The notes: generated by a model from the sequence alone, not told the origin. A stretch of 64,000 nucleotides of DNA from UBA6144 sp964399165 (GCA_964399165.1 CAYNPO010000002.1:62001-126000), one strand, 5' to 3'. Counted from the stretch's first letter, positions 32,898 through 41,773 are shown. Numbers and translations: made by a program.

Positions 32898-33616
32898 TCC
32901 CCTTCCTCCTTTCTCTCCTGGTAGGCCCCTTCGCGGGGCTCGCCGCTTTTGCGGGCAATTACTCGCCCGAAGGAGTTTGGCCGGCGAATCAAGTCAGCGT
33001 CTGCTTCGCGTCCGCCGGCGTCTATCCGGTCGAGCTCCGGCCCCTTGAGGGGCAATCCACCCATTTGACCGTCAGGGCCTTCACCTGGAGGCCTGAGCAA
33101 AGCCAATTGGCCAGGGACGCCGTCGAGCGCCAATACTCCGCCGAGCGCACCGGCATCCATTTCAGTGGATGGCTCCCCTGCTCAGAAGGGCCGGCGGACG
33201 TCGTGCTCTTCGTGGGGCTCTTGAACCAGAGAGATGGTGGTCCCGAGGGACGGGCCTCTTTGGGCTCCACCGCGCGCCTTGCCGCTTTCCCCGCGGCCCG
33301 GGGCTTCGTGTTTTTCAGGAATTTCCTGGATACCGAAAAATCGGCCGTGCACGAGTTCGGCCATCTAGCGGGGCTCATGCATGAACACCAACGCCTCGGC
33401 ATCACCGAAGACGCGCTATGCACGACCATGTACCACGCCGGTTTCAGCCGCGCTGTCGAGCAAGCCGGACCCGTGGGCACTCCCCACGGCCCCTACGATC
33501 CCCACTCAGTCATGAACTACTGCGAGATGTTCCGGGACCACGCCCAGACGAGACTCGATCTTAGCCCCGGCGACCTCGCCCTGCTGCGTTTCCTCTATCC
33601 TACGGCCTCGCAATGA
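32894..33616 (+). CDS. Astacin-like metalloprotease, paralog 1 of 3
   Basis: 240 residues from GTG 32894, which overlaps the subtilisin stop. Signal peptide (IPFLLSLLVGPFAGLAAFA). Zinc site HEFGHLAGLMHEH with the catalytic Glu, and the Met-turn SVMNYC near residue 215; this fits metzincins of the astacin type (HExxHxxGxxHE with SxMxY). Shared with the next two genes: WP-x4-VSVCF after the signal peptide and ERTGIHFSGW in the middle. Substrate unknown; probably acts outside the cell or in a host/prey compartment. Confidence 0.9.
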   Translation: MIPFLLSLLVGPFAGLAAFAGNYSPEGVWPANQVSVCFASAGVYPVELRPLEGQSTHLTVRAFTWRPEQSQLARDAVERQYSAERTGIHFSGWLPCSEGPADVVLFVGLLNQRDGGPEGRASLGSTARLAAFPAARGFVFFRNFLDTEKSAVHEFGHLAGLMHEHQRLGITEDALCTTMYHAGFSRAVEQAGPVGTPHGPYDPHSVMNYCEMFRDHAQTRLDLSPGDLALLRFLYPTASQ

Positions 33617-34302
33617 AAACGTTGTTTGTCCTGATACTGGCGTCATCAACCGCCACCGCCGGGATCTACCGGCCCGACGGGGCCTGGCCCGACCGGGATG
33701 TCAGCGTGTGCTTCGCTGCCCGTGGGCTGCGCATGACCACCTTGGAACGCCAGCGAGACACCCATGCATGGCCCGCGCGCCGGAAGGAACAGGTCAGGGC
33801 CTGGGTTGAGCAGGAATACACCGCGGCCCGCACCGGCATCCATTTCACCGGTTGGCAGGATTGCGCAGATGCACCCGACGCTGATGCCGTGCTCTTCTAT
33901 AGCCGGGGCAATCCACTCATCACAGCTTTCGTTGGGGACACCAGTGGACAAGCCAGCATTGGCCCCTATGATCATCCCGAGTCCAGGCTTCCGGTGCCCG
34001 TTCCCCATTACCCCCGGGCCCGAGGTTACGTGTGGCTTAACAGCTCTGGCTTCAACCGCTCCACCACCCTCCACGAGTTCGGTCACCTGGCGGGCCTGCA
34101 CCACGAGCACCACCGCCGCGAGGCCCAGTACGATCCGGCCTGCCGGCTCCAGGAAACCGGCTTCGCCCGGCCTGGCGCCGTCACCCACGGGCGCTACGAT
34201 TACCATTCCATCATGAATTACTGCTTCATCTTCGCGCCCGAAAACCGCGATGCGGGGCTCTCCCCCGACGACGTGGCAACCATCCGGGTGCTCTACCCGT
34301 AG
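33613..34302 (+). CDS. Astacin-like metalloprotease, paralog 2 of 3
   Basis: 229 residues; ATG 33613 overlaps the preceding stop as ATGA. Signal peptide (MKTLFVLILASSTATA). HEFGHLAGLHHEHHR zinc motif and SIMNYC Met-turn. Shares WPDRDVSVCFA and ARTGIHFTGWQDC with its neighbours, so the three come from tandem duplication. The region between the common blocks differs most, probably the substrate cleft. Confidence 0.9.
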   Translation: MKTLFVLILASSTATAGIYRPDGAWPDRDVSVCFAARGLRMTTLERQRDTHAWPARRKEQVRAWVEQEYTAARTGIHFTGWQDCADAPDADAVLFYSRGNPLITAFVGDTSGQASIGPYDHPESRLPVPVPHYPRARGYVWLNSSGFNRSTTLHEFGHLAGLHHEHHRREAQYDPACRLQETGFARPGAVTHGRYDYHSIMNYCFIFAPENRDAGLSPDDVATIRVLYP

Positions 34303-34361
34303 GTCGTCACGGGTCCGCGCCCTATAAAATCTACCAACGCCCGAAGCTCAGCGCCCACAGG

Positions 34362-34370
34362 TGTTAAACT
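34362..34370 (+). promoter_or_regulatory. Extended -10 before the third metalloprotease
   Basis: TGT-TAAACT (34362-34370), then TGCCCC and ATG 34377. No Shine-Dalgarno at normal spacing. Suggests a separate leaderless transcript for the third paralog. A TATAAAAT stretch lies at 34323. Confidence 0.45.
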
Positions 34371-34376
34371 TGCCCC

Positions 34377-35072
34377 ATGCACTTTACGTGGCTCGCTTGT
34401 GTTGCCGTTCTCTCGATAGCGGCTCCGGCCCTCGCCGGCACGATTCAACCTCACTCCGCCTGGCCCAACCAGGACGTCTCCGTCTGTTTTTCTCCCGGAG
34501 AGGCCTTCAACGTCAGCAGCGTGGACGGCCCCTTCACCGGCATGAGCGCCGAATGGACCGCCACCGAGAAGACCCGCTTCCAAGCCTGGGCGGAGGAACA
34601 ATACACCGCCGAGCGCACCGGAATCCATTTCACCGGTTGGGGGGATTGCGACGAAACCGCGGACGCGAATGTTGTCTTGTATGTAACGGAATCGCGCCAA
34701 GGCGAGCTCGGGGGTAGGGCCTCCCTAGGCACTACCGGCAAAGTGCGCAACCGCCCGGCCGCGCGGGGTTACGTCTGGATAAAGCGCAGCAACTTCTACA
34801 AAACCACCGTGATCCACGAGCTAGGCCACGTGGCGGGCCTAAGGCATGAGCATGAACGACGTGAGGTCCTCACCGACCCAGAATGCACCTGGGTGCTCCA
34901 GCACGGACCAACCGATGAGCAATTCGCATTCTTCGAGCGCATCCACGAGCCCTTTGGGAGCTACGACGCGGATTCCCTCATGAACTACTGCAACGTCGCC
35001 CAACGCATCGGGGCCCCCACAATCCTCTCTGAGGGCGATGTGGCTACGCTGCGCCACCTCTACCCGAGGTAG
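34377..35072 (+). CDS. Astacin-like metalloprotease, paralog 3 of 3
   Basis: 231 residues; 74 nt after paralog 2 rather than overlapping it. Signal peptide (MHFTWLACVAVLSIAAPALA). HELGHVAGLRHEHER zinc motif and SLMNYC Met-turn. Shares WPNQDVSVCFS and ERTGIHFTGWGDC. It seems to have its own promoter, so it can be expressed without the rest of the cluster. Confidence 0.9.
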   Translation: MHFTWLACVAVLSIAAPALAGTIQPHSAWPNQDVSVCFSPGEAFNVSSVDGPFTGMSAEWTATEKTRFQAWAEEQYTAERTGIHFTGWGDCDETADANVVLYVTESRQGELGGRASLGTTGKVRNRPAARGYVWIKRSNFYKTTVIHELGHVAGLRHEHERREVLTDPECTWVLQHGPTDEQFAFFERIHEPFGSYDADSLMNYCNVAQRIGAPTILSEGDVATLRHLYPR

Positions 35073-35112
35073 CCACCCTACGTTTTCTCTACCCCTGACC
35101 CCACCCGCGGGC

Positions 35113-35118
35113 TAAACT
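35113..35118 (+). promoter_or_regulatory. TAAACT six bases before the lnt start
   Basis: TAAACT (35113-35118), AGCCCC, ATG 35125. The same hexamer and nearly the same arrangement as before the third metalloprotease. No clear -35. Confidence 0.35.
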
Positions 35119-35124
35119 AGCCCC

Positions 35125-36741
35125 ATGCCCCGCCTGCTCCTCGTTGCGCCACTCACCGGCGCCCTCTACGCCTTTGGGTACCCCCACGCTTGGGCCTCCG
35201 GGCACCCGGTGGCCGCGCTCGCCGCATTTTTGGCGATGGCGGCGCTCTTGGAAAAACTCCCGCGCACCCGCGAGCGCGCCCTGGCGGCCTTGCTCCACCA
35301 ATTGGGCTTCCTCGCCACCGGCTTCTACTGGATCCCCTACACGCTCCAGGAATTCGGCGGGCTCCCACCGGGCGTCTCCCACCTGGCCTCGCTCGCCCTC
35401 GCGCCCGTGCTCAACCCCGCGTGGTGGGTGTACGTTGCCTGGCAGCACGTACGCGGGCGCTTGCCTGGACAAGCTTCATGGACGCCTGCTCTGCACGCCT
35501 TCATGCCAGCGGCCCTCATGACGGCGGCCGAGTACCTCATTCCCCAGCAGTTTCCCGTCTATCTAGGCCACACCTGGGGACACTTGGGCCCCTGGCTCTC
35601 GCTCGCCGACGTCGCCGGCGTGAGCCTGTACTCGTTTTTCAGTTGGTGGCTCGTGTTCGCGCTTTTGCCGGTCTTTGGCAAAGGCCGACCGGAAAAATTC
35701 GCCCTCACGGGAGTCAGCCTCTTCCTCGTGGCCCACGCCGTCTGGCCCTATCGGCCTTGGAACACGCGTTCCACCCACCCTAGTTCCAAAGAACTCTCCC
35801 TGCGCGTCGTGCAAGCCAACGTGGGCAACTTCCTCAAAGTGGAATCCGAGTCCGGTGATCCGCTGGCCGTGCGGGATGTAGTGGATCGCTACCGCGCCCT
35901 CACCCGGCTGGAAGAGCCGCAAGGACTCGACTTGATCGTGTGGCCCGAGACCGCCTACCCCTTCCCCATGCCCTCCTCCGAGATGGCGGGGGCGGACTTG
36001 CCACCTCCGGAGATTTTCAAGGAACTCATCGCGCGCACCGGGGCCGAGTTCCTGGTGGGCGGCTACGACACCTCTGGGCAAGGCGTGGCCTTCGATCGCT
36101 TCGAGACCGAGTACAATGCCGCTTTCCACTTCGGGACCGCCGCCGAGCTCAAGGGCGTCTACCGCAAACACATCCTCATCCCCTTCGGTGAAACGCTTCC
36201 CTTCGGGCCATTCAACCGCCCCATCTCGCGCGTGCTGCCCGCGCTGTCTTTTTTCGCACGCGGCACGGACTTCCCGCTCATGCGCACCAAGCACGGCACA
36301 GGCTTCGTGGTACCCATCTGCTACGAGATCCTCCAGGGCGGGTTCATGGCACGCATGCTGAACGCCGCTGGGGGCGCGGACTTCATCGTGAACCTCACAA
36401 ACGACTCCTGGTACGGCCACACCGCCGAACCCGAGCAGCACCTCTTCCTGGCCAAGTGGCGGGCCCTGGAGTTCCGCCGCCCCATCGTGCGCTCCACCAA
36501 CACCGGCATCACCACCGTGATCTACCCGGACGGCCGAGAAGGACGCAGACTGGGCGTGGGCGAGAAGGACGTGCTGGATTTCCGGTTGGAATTGCCGGAG
36601 CTCGCCCCGGTCACGATCTACCAGCGCTGGGGACTCTGGCCCCTGGTGGCGCTATGGTTGGCGCTGTCGGCGCTTCTCAGCGGCCACTGGTGGTGGCAAA
36701 GCCGGCGCGTAACAGGTCGTGGAGCCGCAAGACGCCCTTGA
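35125..36741 (+). CDS. lnt: Apolipoprotein N-acyltransferase
   Basis: 538 residues. N-terminal membrane domain with about seven helices, then a periplasmic CN-hydrolase domain with the catalytic triad: Glu in WPETAYPFP (~273), Lys in YRKHILIPFGE (~346) and Cys in VVPICYEIL (~397). It adds the third acyl chain to lipoproteins. A C-terminal helix (LVALWLALSALLSGHW) ends the fold. Its last ~65 nt overlap the convergent kdsD gene. Confidence 0.95.
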   Translation: MPRLLLVAPLTGALYAFGYPHAWASGHPVAALAAFLAMAALLEKLPRTRERALAALLHQLGFLATGFYWIPYTLQEFGGLPPGVSHLASLALAPVLNPAWWVYVAWQHVRGRLPGQASWTPALHAFMPAALMTAAEYLIPQQFPVYLGHTWGHLGPWLSLADVAGVSLYSFFSWWLVFALLPVFGKGRPEKFALTGVSLFLVAHAVWPYRPWNTRSTHPSSKELSLRVVQANVGNFLKVESESGDPLAVRDVVDRYRALTRLEEPQGLDLIVWPETAYPFPMPSSEMAGADLPPPEIFKELIARTGAEFLVGGYDTSGQGVAFDRFETEYNAAFHFGTAAELKGVYRKHILIPFGETLPFGPFNRPISRVLPALSFFARGTDFPLMRTKHGTGFVVPICYEILQGGFMARMLNAAGGADFIVNLTNDSWYGHTAEPEQHLFLAKWRALEFRRPIVRSTNTGITTVIYPDGREGRRLGVGEKDVLDFRLELPELAPVTIYQRWGLWPLVALWLALSALLSGHWWWQSRRVTGRGAARRP

Positions 36742-37666
36742 ACGCGCCCCCCGCCAGCACGGGCAGCGTGGACACCGGCCGCTCCCGCTGTTCCATGGTC
36801 TTCAACGCCTCATAAGCGAGCACGCCGGGCGCCACGCTGACGGGCTGCGAGTTCATGAACTGGTCAACGGGTTTGGAGAGGGCCGCAGGGTCCTTCATCA
36901 GCGCGCGCCGCACGTCCCCTTCCACCAAGATCCCCGCCAACTCACTCCCCCTCAGCACGGCCAAAAGTCCCACCGGATGGCGGGTCATGGCCAGGAGAGC
37001 GTCCTGCATGAGCGTGCCGGGAGCGACGGTGGCGCACTCGGAGACGGGCACCATGAGCTTCTCCACCGTGAGTGAGAGACTCTTGCCCAGCAGCCCCGCC
37101 GGATGGTTGAGAGCGAACTGTTCCTTGGAGACGCCGCGGACCGCTTCGTACAGCACCGCCATGGCGTCACCCAACGCCAAAGTCAGGGTGGTGCTGGTGG
37201 TGGGTGCCAGGTCGTTCAAGCAGGCCTCTTTCTCCACGGAACAATCCAGCACCACCGCGCAGGCGGCAGCGATGGGCGAGCGTGGGTTGCCCACCAGAGC
37301 GACGAGCCGCTCGCGCGGCAGCTGCAAGTGGGGAAGAAGCCCCAACAGTTCTTCCGTGGTGCCGGACTTACTGATCAACAGGATGACATCGGACTTGGTC
37401 ACCCGGCCCAAGTCCCCATGGAGGGCCTCCGTGGGATGGAGAAAGAAGCTGGGAAGCCCAAGGGACGAGAAGGTGGAGGCGATCTTGGCGCCAATGAGAC
37501 CGGACTTACCCACACCCGTGACCACCAGGTTGCCGCCGGATTGGGTCAACCACTCGAAGAGGCCCTTGAGGCCTTCCACGCTCCCGGCGTCCAGGCGGGC
37601 CTGTGCCTGGCGCAAGGCATCCGCTTCCAGACCGAGCACGTTTTTCATCAGGCCGAGATGATCCAT
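36677..37666 (-). CDS. kdsD: Arabinose-5-phosphate isomerase (KdsD/KpsF family)
   Basis: Makes arabinose 5-phosphate for Kdo, the inner sugar of lipopolysaccharide. 329 residues: SIS domain (VTGVGKSGLIGAKIASTFSSLG; HGDLGRVTKSDVILLISKSG) then two CBS domains (MVPVSECATVAPGTLMQDAL; MNSQPVSVAPGVLAYEALKTM). CGGAGG before ATG 37666. Overlaps lnt tail-to-tail by 65 bp, which is unusual and means both tails are coding on opposite strands. Confidence 0.92.
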   Translation of the reverse strand: MDHLGLMKNVLGLEADALRQAQARLDAGSVEGLKGLFEWLTQSGGNLVVTGVGKSGLIGAKIASTFSSLGLPSFFLHPTEALHGDLGRVTKSDVILLISKSGTTEELLGLLPHLQLPRERLVALVGNPRSPIAAACAVVLDCSVEKEACLNDLAPTTSTTLTLALGDAMAVLYEAVRGVSKEQFALNHPAGLLGKSLSLTVEKLMVPVSECATVAPGTLMQDALLAMTRHPVGLLAVLRGSELAGILVEGDVRRALMKDPAALSKPVDQFMNSQPVSVAPGVLAYEALKTMEQRERPVSTLPVLAGGAFKGVLRLHDLLRAGFATTSGR

Positions 37667-37680
37667 CCATCCTCCGATCG

Positions 37681-37689
37681 TGGTACCAT
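37681..37689 (+). promoter_or_regulatory. Extended -10 before the BamC-like gene
   Basis: TGG-TACCAT (37681-37689), GGGAGC, ATG 37696. GGGAGC is too close to the ATG to be a Shine-Dalgarno. Lies in the 29-bp gap with divergent kdsD. Confidence 0.35.
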
Positions 37690-37695
37690 GGGAGC

Positions 37696-38220
37696 ATGGC
37701 CCCCAAGCTGTTTTCTATCAAACTCCTGCTGCTTTTGGCGACGTCCGGCTGTGCCTCCTACGAAAAATTCCGTCAGGTCACCGAGGAGCTGGAGATTCCC
37801 TCAAAAGTTTTCGCCGCGGACTACAACCAGACGTGGAACGCGGTGATCCAGGTGATGAAGAAGTACGACATCGCCCAGCAGAACCAGGAAGCCGGGTACA
37901 TCAAGACCCGCTGGATGGACAACACCCTGGAGGTCAACTTCACCGACTCCTTCGGTTCCAGCGACGCAGTGAAAGCCGCCCGCTTCAAACTCGCCGTGAA
38001 CGTAGTGAAGGGCTACCGGGCCTCACAAGAAGTGACCAAGGTGACCGTGTACAAGCGCCAGCTGGTGGAACAGGATTTCCTGCAAGGCTGGAAAGAGGTC
38101 TCCACCGACGGGATCGCGGAGCAAACGCTGCTCTACCGGATTGGGCGGCTAGTGGAAAACGACAACCGCCTGAAAGAAATCGACAAGGCGCGGGAGAAAG
38201 AGCAGCTTCAGAACTTCTGA
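37696..38220 (+). CDS. BamC-like lipoprotein
   Basis: 174 residues. Signal peptide with lipobox LATSGC (Cys19 region). The mature protein reads as one helix-grip domain: VFAADYNQTWNAVIQVMKKY (helix), QEAGYIKTRW (strand), then RASQEVTKVTVYKRQ. This matches the BamC/DUF799-like helix-grip of envelope lipoproteins; BamC of E. coli has two such domains, this has one. Frame fixed by the lipobox; the ORF is open 31 codons further upstream. Converges and overlaps 13 nt with the HEAT gene. Confidence 0.6.
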   Translation: MAPKLFSIKLLLLLATSGCASYEKFRQVTEELEIPSKVFAADYNQTWNAVIQVMKKYDIAQQNQEAGYIKTRWMDNTLEVNFTDSFGSSDAVKAARFKLAVNVVKGYRASQEVTKVTVYKRQLVEQDFLQGWKEVSTDGIAEQTLLYRIGRLVENDNRLKEIDKAREKEQLQNF

Positions 38221-38984
38221 GGTTGTCCCGCTGATGCCACCGCCTTGGCCCAGAAGGCACGGCGCGTGGCCGCGTTCCCGTCCGGCGAAGTCTTCCCGGT
38301 GATCTTCTCCAGCGAGTAATCCAGATCGTCCATCAGGTCCTGGTACTTGGGCTTCTGGATGAGTTTCGCCAGGGGGGCGCGGGCGCGGTCGTACTTCAGG
38401 TCACCGAGGGTGCGGATCACGGAGCGCACGATGGAGGTACGGCGGCGCTCGCCATTCTTTCCGGTGTAGTTTGTCTGGTCATACATCATGGCCCACACAT
38501 GCGGAGCCAGCTCTGTGATTTTCATGTGGCTGACGTTGTCCAGGGCCTGTACGCGTACAATCAAGGAGGGGTCCTTGAGGGCACGGGTGTAGACGGCGTG
38601 GTAGGTCCGCATGTTCAGCGCGGCCAGGGCCTTGAGACTGGCCACGCGCATGACCCAAGACGGGTGCTCGGAAAATCGCGCGATGAAGGGCGCGCTTTTC
38701 TTACCCATCACCTGGCCCAGCAGCATGGTGGCCTGCCAACGGTTCTTCTCCGGGTAACGTGCGTCCTTCATGACTTTGATGAGCGTGGGAACCGCCTTCT
38801 GGCGCAAGGAAAGCGCCATCAGGCGACGGCGCTGCCGTAGGGAGGGGTCTCCTCCTTCCACTGTGAAAGTTTCCTCAAAGCGTTTCACCTTCGCGGCGTC
38901 GTCCAAGGGGGACTTTTTGGGGGCGGGGGCGGCATGGGCGAGGCCCGTGGCCAAGAGGAGCAGAAAGGCGCTTTTCATCATCAC
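38208..38984 (-). CDS. Periplasmic HEAT-repeat protein
   Basis: 258 residues. Signal peptide (MMMKSAFLLLLATGLAHA; three possible starts GTG 38984, ATG 38981 and ATG 38978). HEAT-like helix pairs: AVPTLIKVMKDARYPEKNRWQATMLLGQVM, HPSWVMRVASLKALAALN, DPSLIVRVQALDNVSH, RSVIRTLGDLKYDRARAPLAKLIQ. Likely a scaffold for protein contacts in the periplasm. GTGA overlap with the coiled-coil gene upstream points to co-translation. Confidence 0.75.
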   Translation of the reverse strand: MMMKSAFLLLLATGLAHAAPAPKKSPLDDAAKVKRFEETFTVEGGDPSLRQRRRLMALSLRQKAVPTLIKVMKDARYPEKNRWQATMLLGQVMGKKSAPFIARFSEHPSWVMRVASLKALAALNMRTYHAVYTRALKDPSLIVRVQALDNVSHMKITELAPHVWAMMYDQTNYTGKNGERRRTSIVRSVIRTLGDLKYDRARAPLAKLIQKPKYQDLMDDLDYSLEKITGKTSPDGNAATRRAFWAKAVASAGQPQKF

Positions 38985-39892
38985 CCCAACATCTTTTCGA
39001 ATTCGCTCAGGAGGTCCTCGGGGGTTTTGTCCCCGGGAGCAGCTTTCTTCTCGGGGGCGGCGGCCGCGGCGTCGGGGGCGGGCTCCACGGCCGCGGCGGG
39101 ACCCTCGTCGGCTCCCAAGAACTGCTCCAGCTCGGCAGTGGCATCCGCGGCGGCGGGGGCCTCGGCGGCGGGAACGTCAGCGAGAATGTCCGCGGGCTCC
39201 GGCTCCGGGGCCACGGGCTCGGGTGTTGCGTCCGGCAAGGCGCCGCCTTGGGCCTCCAGGGCCTTGCGCAGTTGCTGGTTTTCCTGCTGCAAGCGCTTCA
39301 GGTTGGCGAGGTCATCCTCGATGATCTCGTACTCTTTGAGCTTTTCGGCCAGACCGTCTCGCTCCTGAGAAACGCGTTGGAGTTCGGCGCCCAGGCCTGG
39401 ATCCGCGCCGCCTCCGGCGCTGGCCTTGGCCAGCATGGCCTCGAGTTCTTTAATCCGCGCTTGGGCGGCGGCGAGGGCCGCCTCCAGGTCCTTCTTGGTG
39501 CCGGTGCCCGCCGCGAGTTGCGACTGGAGCGAGGCGATTTCGGCCATTTTTTGGGTGAGCTGCTCACGTAAGGTCCCATCGCTCGCCCCCGCCACCGCCA
39601 CGCTGTCTCCTCCACCAAGGTTACCCACGGGGAAGACGGCGGGAGCGCTCGCCAGTTCGGCGCCGCCGCCACGAAAGAGCGAGGACTTCAGCGAGGTGGA
39701 GTTCTGGATGATCGAATCCAAATAAGACTTCACCACCGAAGCGGGGATCTGGTGCTTGAGCATTTGGTACGTGCGCCGGTTGGCGAACCAAAGCCATAAG
39801 AAAAGCGTGGTGGTGATGACCAAGAGACCCAACAAGATCACCAGGATCTCAGGGGTGAATTGGTCGAGGGTGCTTAACGCGGATTCCAGCAT
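38981..39892 (-). CDS. Membrane-anchored coiled-coil protein with acidic Ala/Pro-rich tail
   Basis: 303 residues from ATG 39892 (AAGGAAAGG Shine-Dalgarno); an ATG at 39940 is possible but not needed. One N-terminal transmembrane helix (LVILLGLLVITTTLFLWLWF), a linker, a coiled coil at ~115-230 (LREQLTQKMAEIASLQSQL; LKRLQQENQQLRKALEA) and an intrinsically disordered Glu/Ala/Pro-rich tail ending PEDLLSEFEKMLG. The orientation would put the coil in the cytoplasm if the N-terminus is out. No family identified; similar shape to motility or cell-division anchors. Confidence 0.7.
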   Translation of the reverse strand: MLESALSTLDQFTPEILVILLGLLVITTTLFLWLWFANRRTYQMLKHQIPASVVKSYLDSIIQNSTSLKSSLFRGGGAELASAPAVFPVGNLGGGDSVAVAGASDGTLREQLTQKMAEIASLQSQLAAGTGTKKDLEAALAAAQARIKELEAMLAKASAGGGADPGLGAELQRVSQERDGLAEKLKEYEIIEDDLANLKRLQQENQQLRKALEAQGGALPDATPEPVAPEPEPADILADVPAAEAPAAADATAELEQFLGADEGPAAAVEPAPDAAAAAPEKKAAPGDKTPEDLLSEFEKMLG

Positions 39893-39991
39893 GGCCTTTC
39901 CTTGGCGCAACGTGTGGGCCCATTTCCCGGGCCGAAGCATGACTGGAAAAATTATACCAGGGCTCGGCCAATCCTTGTCAAACCAAGCACA

Positions 39992-40825
39992 TCACTGGGG
40001 CTGGAGAATCCGCAATAGGTCCCCATGGAGGGTGCCCCGACCCGCCAAGACCGAAGGGCTGAAGGGGTCGAACGCCTGACCCTTGAGGTCGGTGATCCCC
40101 ACCCCCGCTTCTTGGCAGAATAGCCCGCCGGCGGCGACATCCCAAGGCTGAAGGCCTGATTCCCAGTACCCATCCAGCATTCCTGCCGCCACGTAGCTCA
40201 GTTCGAGGGCAGCCGATCCCAGGCGGCGAAAAGCCCGCACTTCGGGGAACTGCCGGATGAGTTCGGCGTTGTGGCGCTTGGATCCCAGATTGGTGGAAAT
40301 GAGGCAATCCTTGAGGGGACGCTGGGTCTTCGGGGCTTGGAGCCTTTTGGTCAAGCTGGTGAGGCCCACCTTACGCTTGAGAAACGCGCCGCCTTTTCGT
40401 GAGGCCCAAAACGTCTCGTGGAGCAGAGGGGCGTGTACCACGCCCACTTCCACGTGGGGGCCGTGGACCAGGGCCAGGCTCACGGCGAAGAACGGAAGGC
40501 CACTGAGGAAGTTATTGGTTCCGTCCAGTGGATCAACCAGCCAGGTAGGGGGAGCGTCAGGGGCGAGCCCCGCGACCTTGAGGTGGCGGACGTGGCTGTC
40601 CTCCTCGGCGATGATGTGATGGCCAGGGAAGGCGCGGGTGATGCGTTGGATGACCAGGGCCTCGGCCGCCAGATCGGCCTCCGAAGCCAGCCCCGCGCTC
40701 CCCTTGTGCACCACCTGCAAGTTGCCCGCGTGGAGGCGGCGTGAGTAGCGTAACAGGGTTTTGCCCGCGTCCTCGGCCAGCTTGCGCGCGAACTTCAGCG
40801 CGCGCTCGCGTTCAATCGGTTTCAT
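39992..40825 (-). CDS. Inositol-monophosphatase-family phosphatase (SuhB/CysQ-like)
   Basis: 277 residues. Metal-binding motifs: AEEDSH (~68), WLVDPLDGTNNF (~93-104) and the second signature WDVAAGGLFCQEAG (~225). Hydrolyses a small phosphorylated sugar, inositol or PAP-type nucleotide; I cannot choose among these. In E. coli SuhB also binds the transcription machinery. Start ATG 40825 lies inside the end of yacG (14-nt overlap), so translation is coupled. Confidence 0.88.
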   Translation of the reverse strand: MKPIERERALKFARKLAEDAGKTLLRYSRRLHAGNLQVVHKGSAGLASEADLAAEALVIQRITRAFPGHHIIAEEDSHVRHLKVAGLAPDAPPTWLVDPLDGTNNFLSGLPFFAVSLALVHGPHVEVGVVHAPLLHETFWASRKGGAFLKRKVGLTSLTKRLQAPKTQRPLKDCLISTNLGSKRHNAELIRQFPEVRAFRRLGSAALELSYVAAGMLDGYWESGLQPWDVAAGGLFCQEAGVGITDLKGQAFDPFSPSVLAGRGTLHGDLLRILQPQ

Positions 40826-41024
40826 CGACGTCCCCCAGTTCGGCCGCCAGCCGCGCTTTCTCCTCGTCGCTGAGTTCCTGCGCCGGGACGGCGTAGCTTC
40901 CGTCGAGCCACTGCCCGAGGTCGATCAATCGGCACTTCTCGCTGCAAAACGGACGGAAGGCCGATGAGTGGTAGGCGAAGGTCTTGTGGCAGTGCGGACA
41001 CTGCACGTTGAGCACGCGGTTCAT
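40812..41024 (-). CDS. yacG: YacG-type zinc-finger DNA gyrase inhibitor
   Basis: 70 residues. Zinc ligands in VQCPHCHK and PFCSEKCRLIDLGQW, the family signature. YacG binds GyrB and blocks supercoiling in E. coli. Here it sits between pabC-like and inositol-phosphatase genes, overlapping both by a few bases (ATGA with pabC). Confidence 0.9.
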   Translation of the reverse strand: MNRVLNVQCPHCHKTFAYHSSAFRPFCSEKCRLIDLGQWLDGSYAVPAQELSDEEKARLAAELGDVDETD

Positions 41025-41773
41025 GCGCGGAAGAACTCCCGGGCCAGTGGTTCCGGAATAGGATGCTCCCCGCAGGGATGCCCGTCAATCGTGCGCACCC
41101 TAACCAATCCACGAACGGCGTTCACCGCCCAGACCGCCCCGGCCGCGCGGGCCCGGGGAAGGTCCACGTCCCGCTCACGCCAAGCAACACCGTGGGCGCG
41201 CGCGAGCTCGCCCAGTCTGGCGCGTCCGAGGCCCGCCAACACCTGCGGCCCCGCCGGAGGCGTGGTAAAGCCGCCGTCCTCCCATAGCACGAGGTTGGCC
41301 CACGCGAACTCCGCGAGCTGTGTCCCTTGGGTGAAGAGCGGCACCGTTCCGGCGGCTACTTCTCGGGCGGCCAGGATCCGCGCGAAGTGGTCGGAGGTCT
41401 TGAAGTGGGAGGGCCACCAGCTGGGCCTGGGCGGGGCCTCCACCGTCATGGCGTCCAGGGGGGCGGTGGAGGGCAAGCCTGGGGTGTACCATTCATCCAG
41501 AGACAGCGGAGCATCCTGCCCCATGCGCCATTCACCGCGAGTGCCTTCCCCGTGGAGGGTGAGCCGCAGGACTCCCGAGCCCCCCCGCGGACGGGCCAGG
41601 GCCGACAGCACCTTGTGGCGCCCTTCATGTCCTCGTCCGGGCCACAGCCACTCGGCGCCACTTTCGAGCCGGGCGGCGTGGGCCTCCTGCCATTGGGGGA
41701 TCCCGTTTTCCACGCGCACGGTGGTGAGGGTGCTTTCGCCGAATAAAAACGCGCGGGAGCGTGTCTCAGGCAT
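41021..41773 (-). CDS. pabC: Class IV aminotransferase, aminodeoxychorismate-lyase-like
   Basis: 250 residues. Fold type IV PLP enzyme pattern: FGESTLTTVRVENG at the start, a Lys that could bind PLP in HFKTSDHF (~133), FAWANLVLWEDGGFTTPP, GPQVLAGLGRARL. Length and layout fit PabC (4-amino-4-deoxychorismate lyase, folate pathway) better than branched-chain aminotransferase, but no pabA/B is nearby. Divergent from the IlvC-like gene with a gap that holds no clear promoter. Confidence 0.7.
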   Translation of the reverse strand: MPETRSRAFLFGESTLTTVRVENGIPQWQEAHAARLESGAEWLWPGRGHEGRHKVLSALARPRGGSGVLRLTLHGEGTRGEWRMGQDAPLSLDEWYTPGLPSTAPLDAMTVEAPPRPSWWPSHFKTSDHFARILAAREVAAGTVPLFTQGTQLAEFAWANLVLWEDGGFTTPPAGPQVLAGLGRARLGELARAHGVAWRERDVDLPRARAAGAVWAVNAVRGLVRVRTIDGHPCGEHPIPEPLAREFFRA

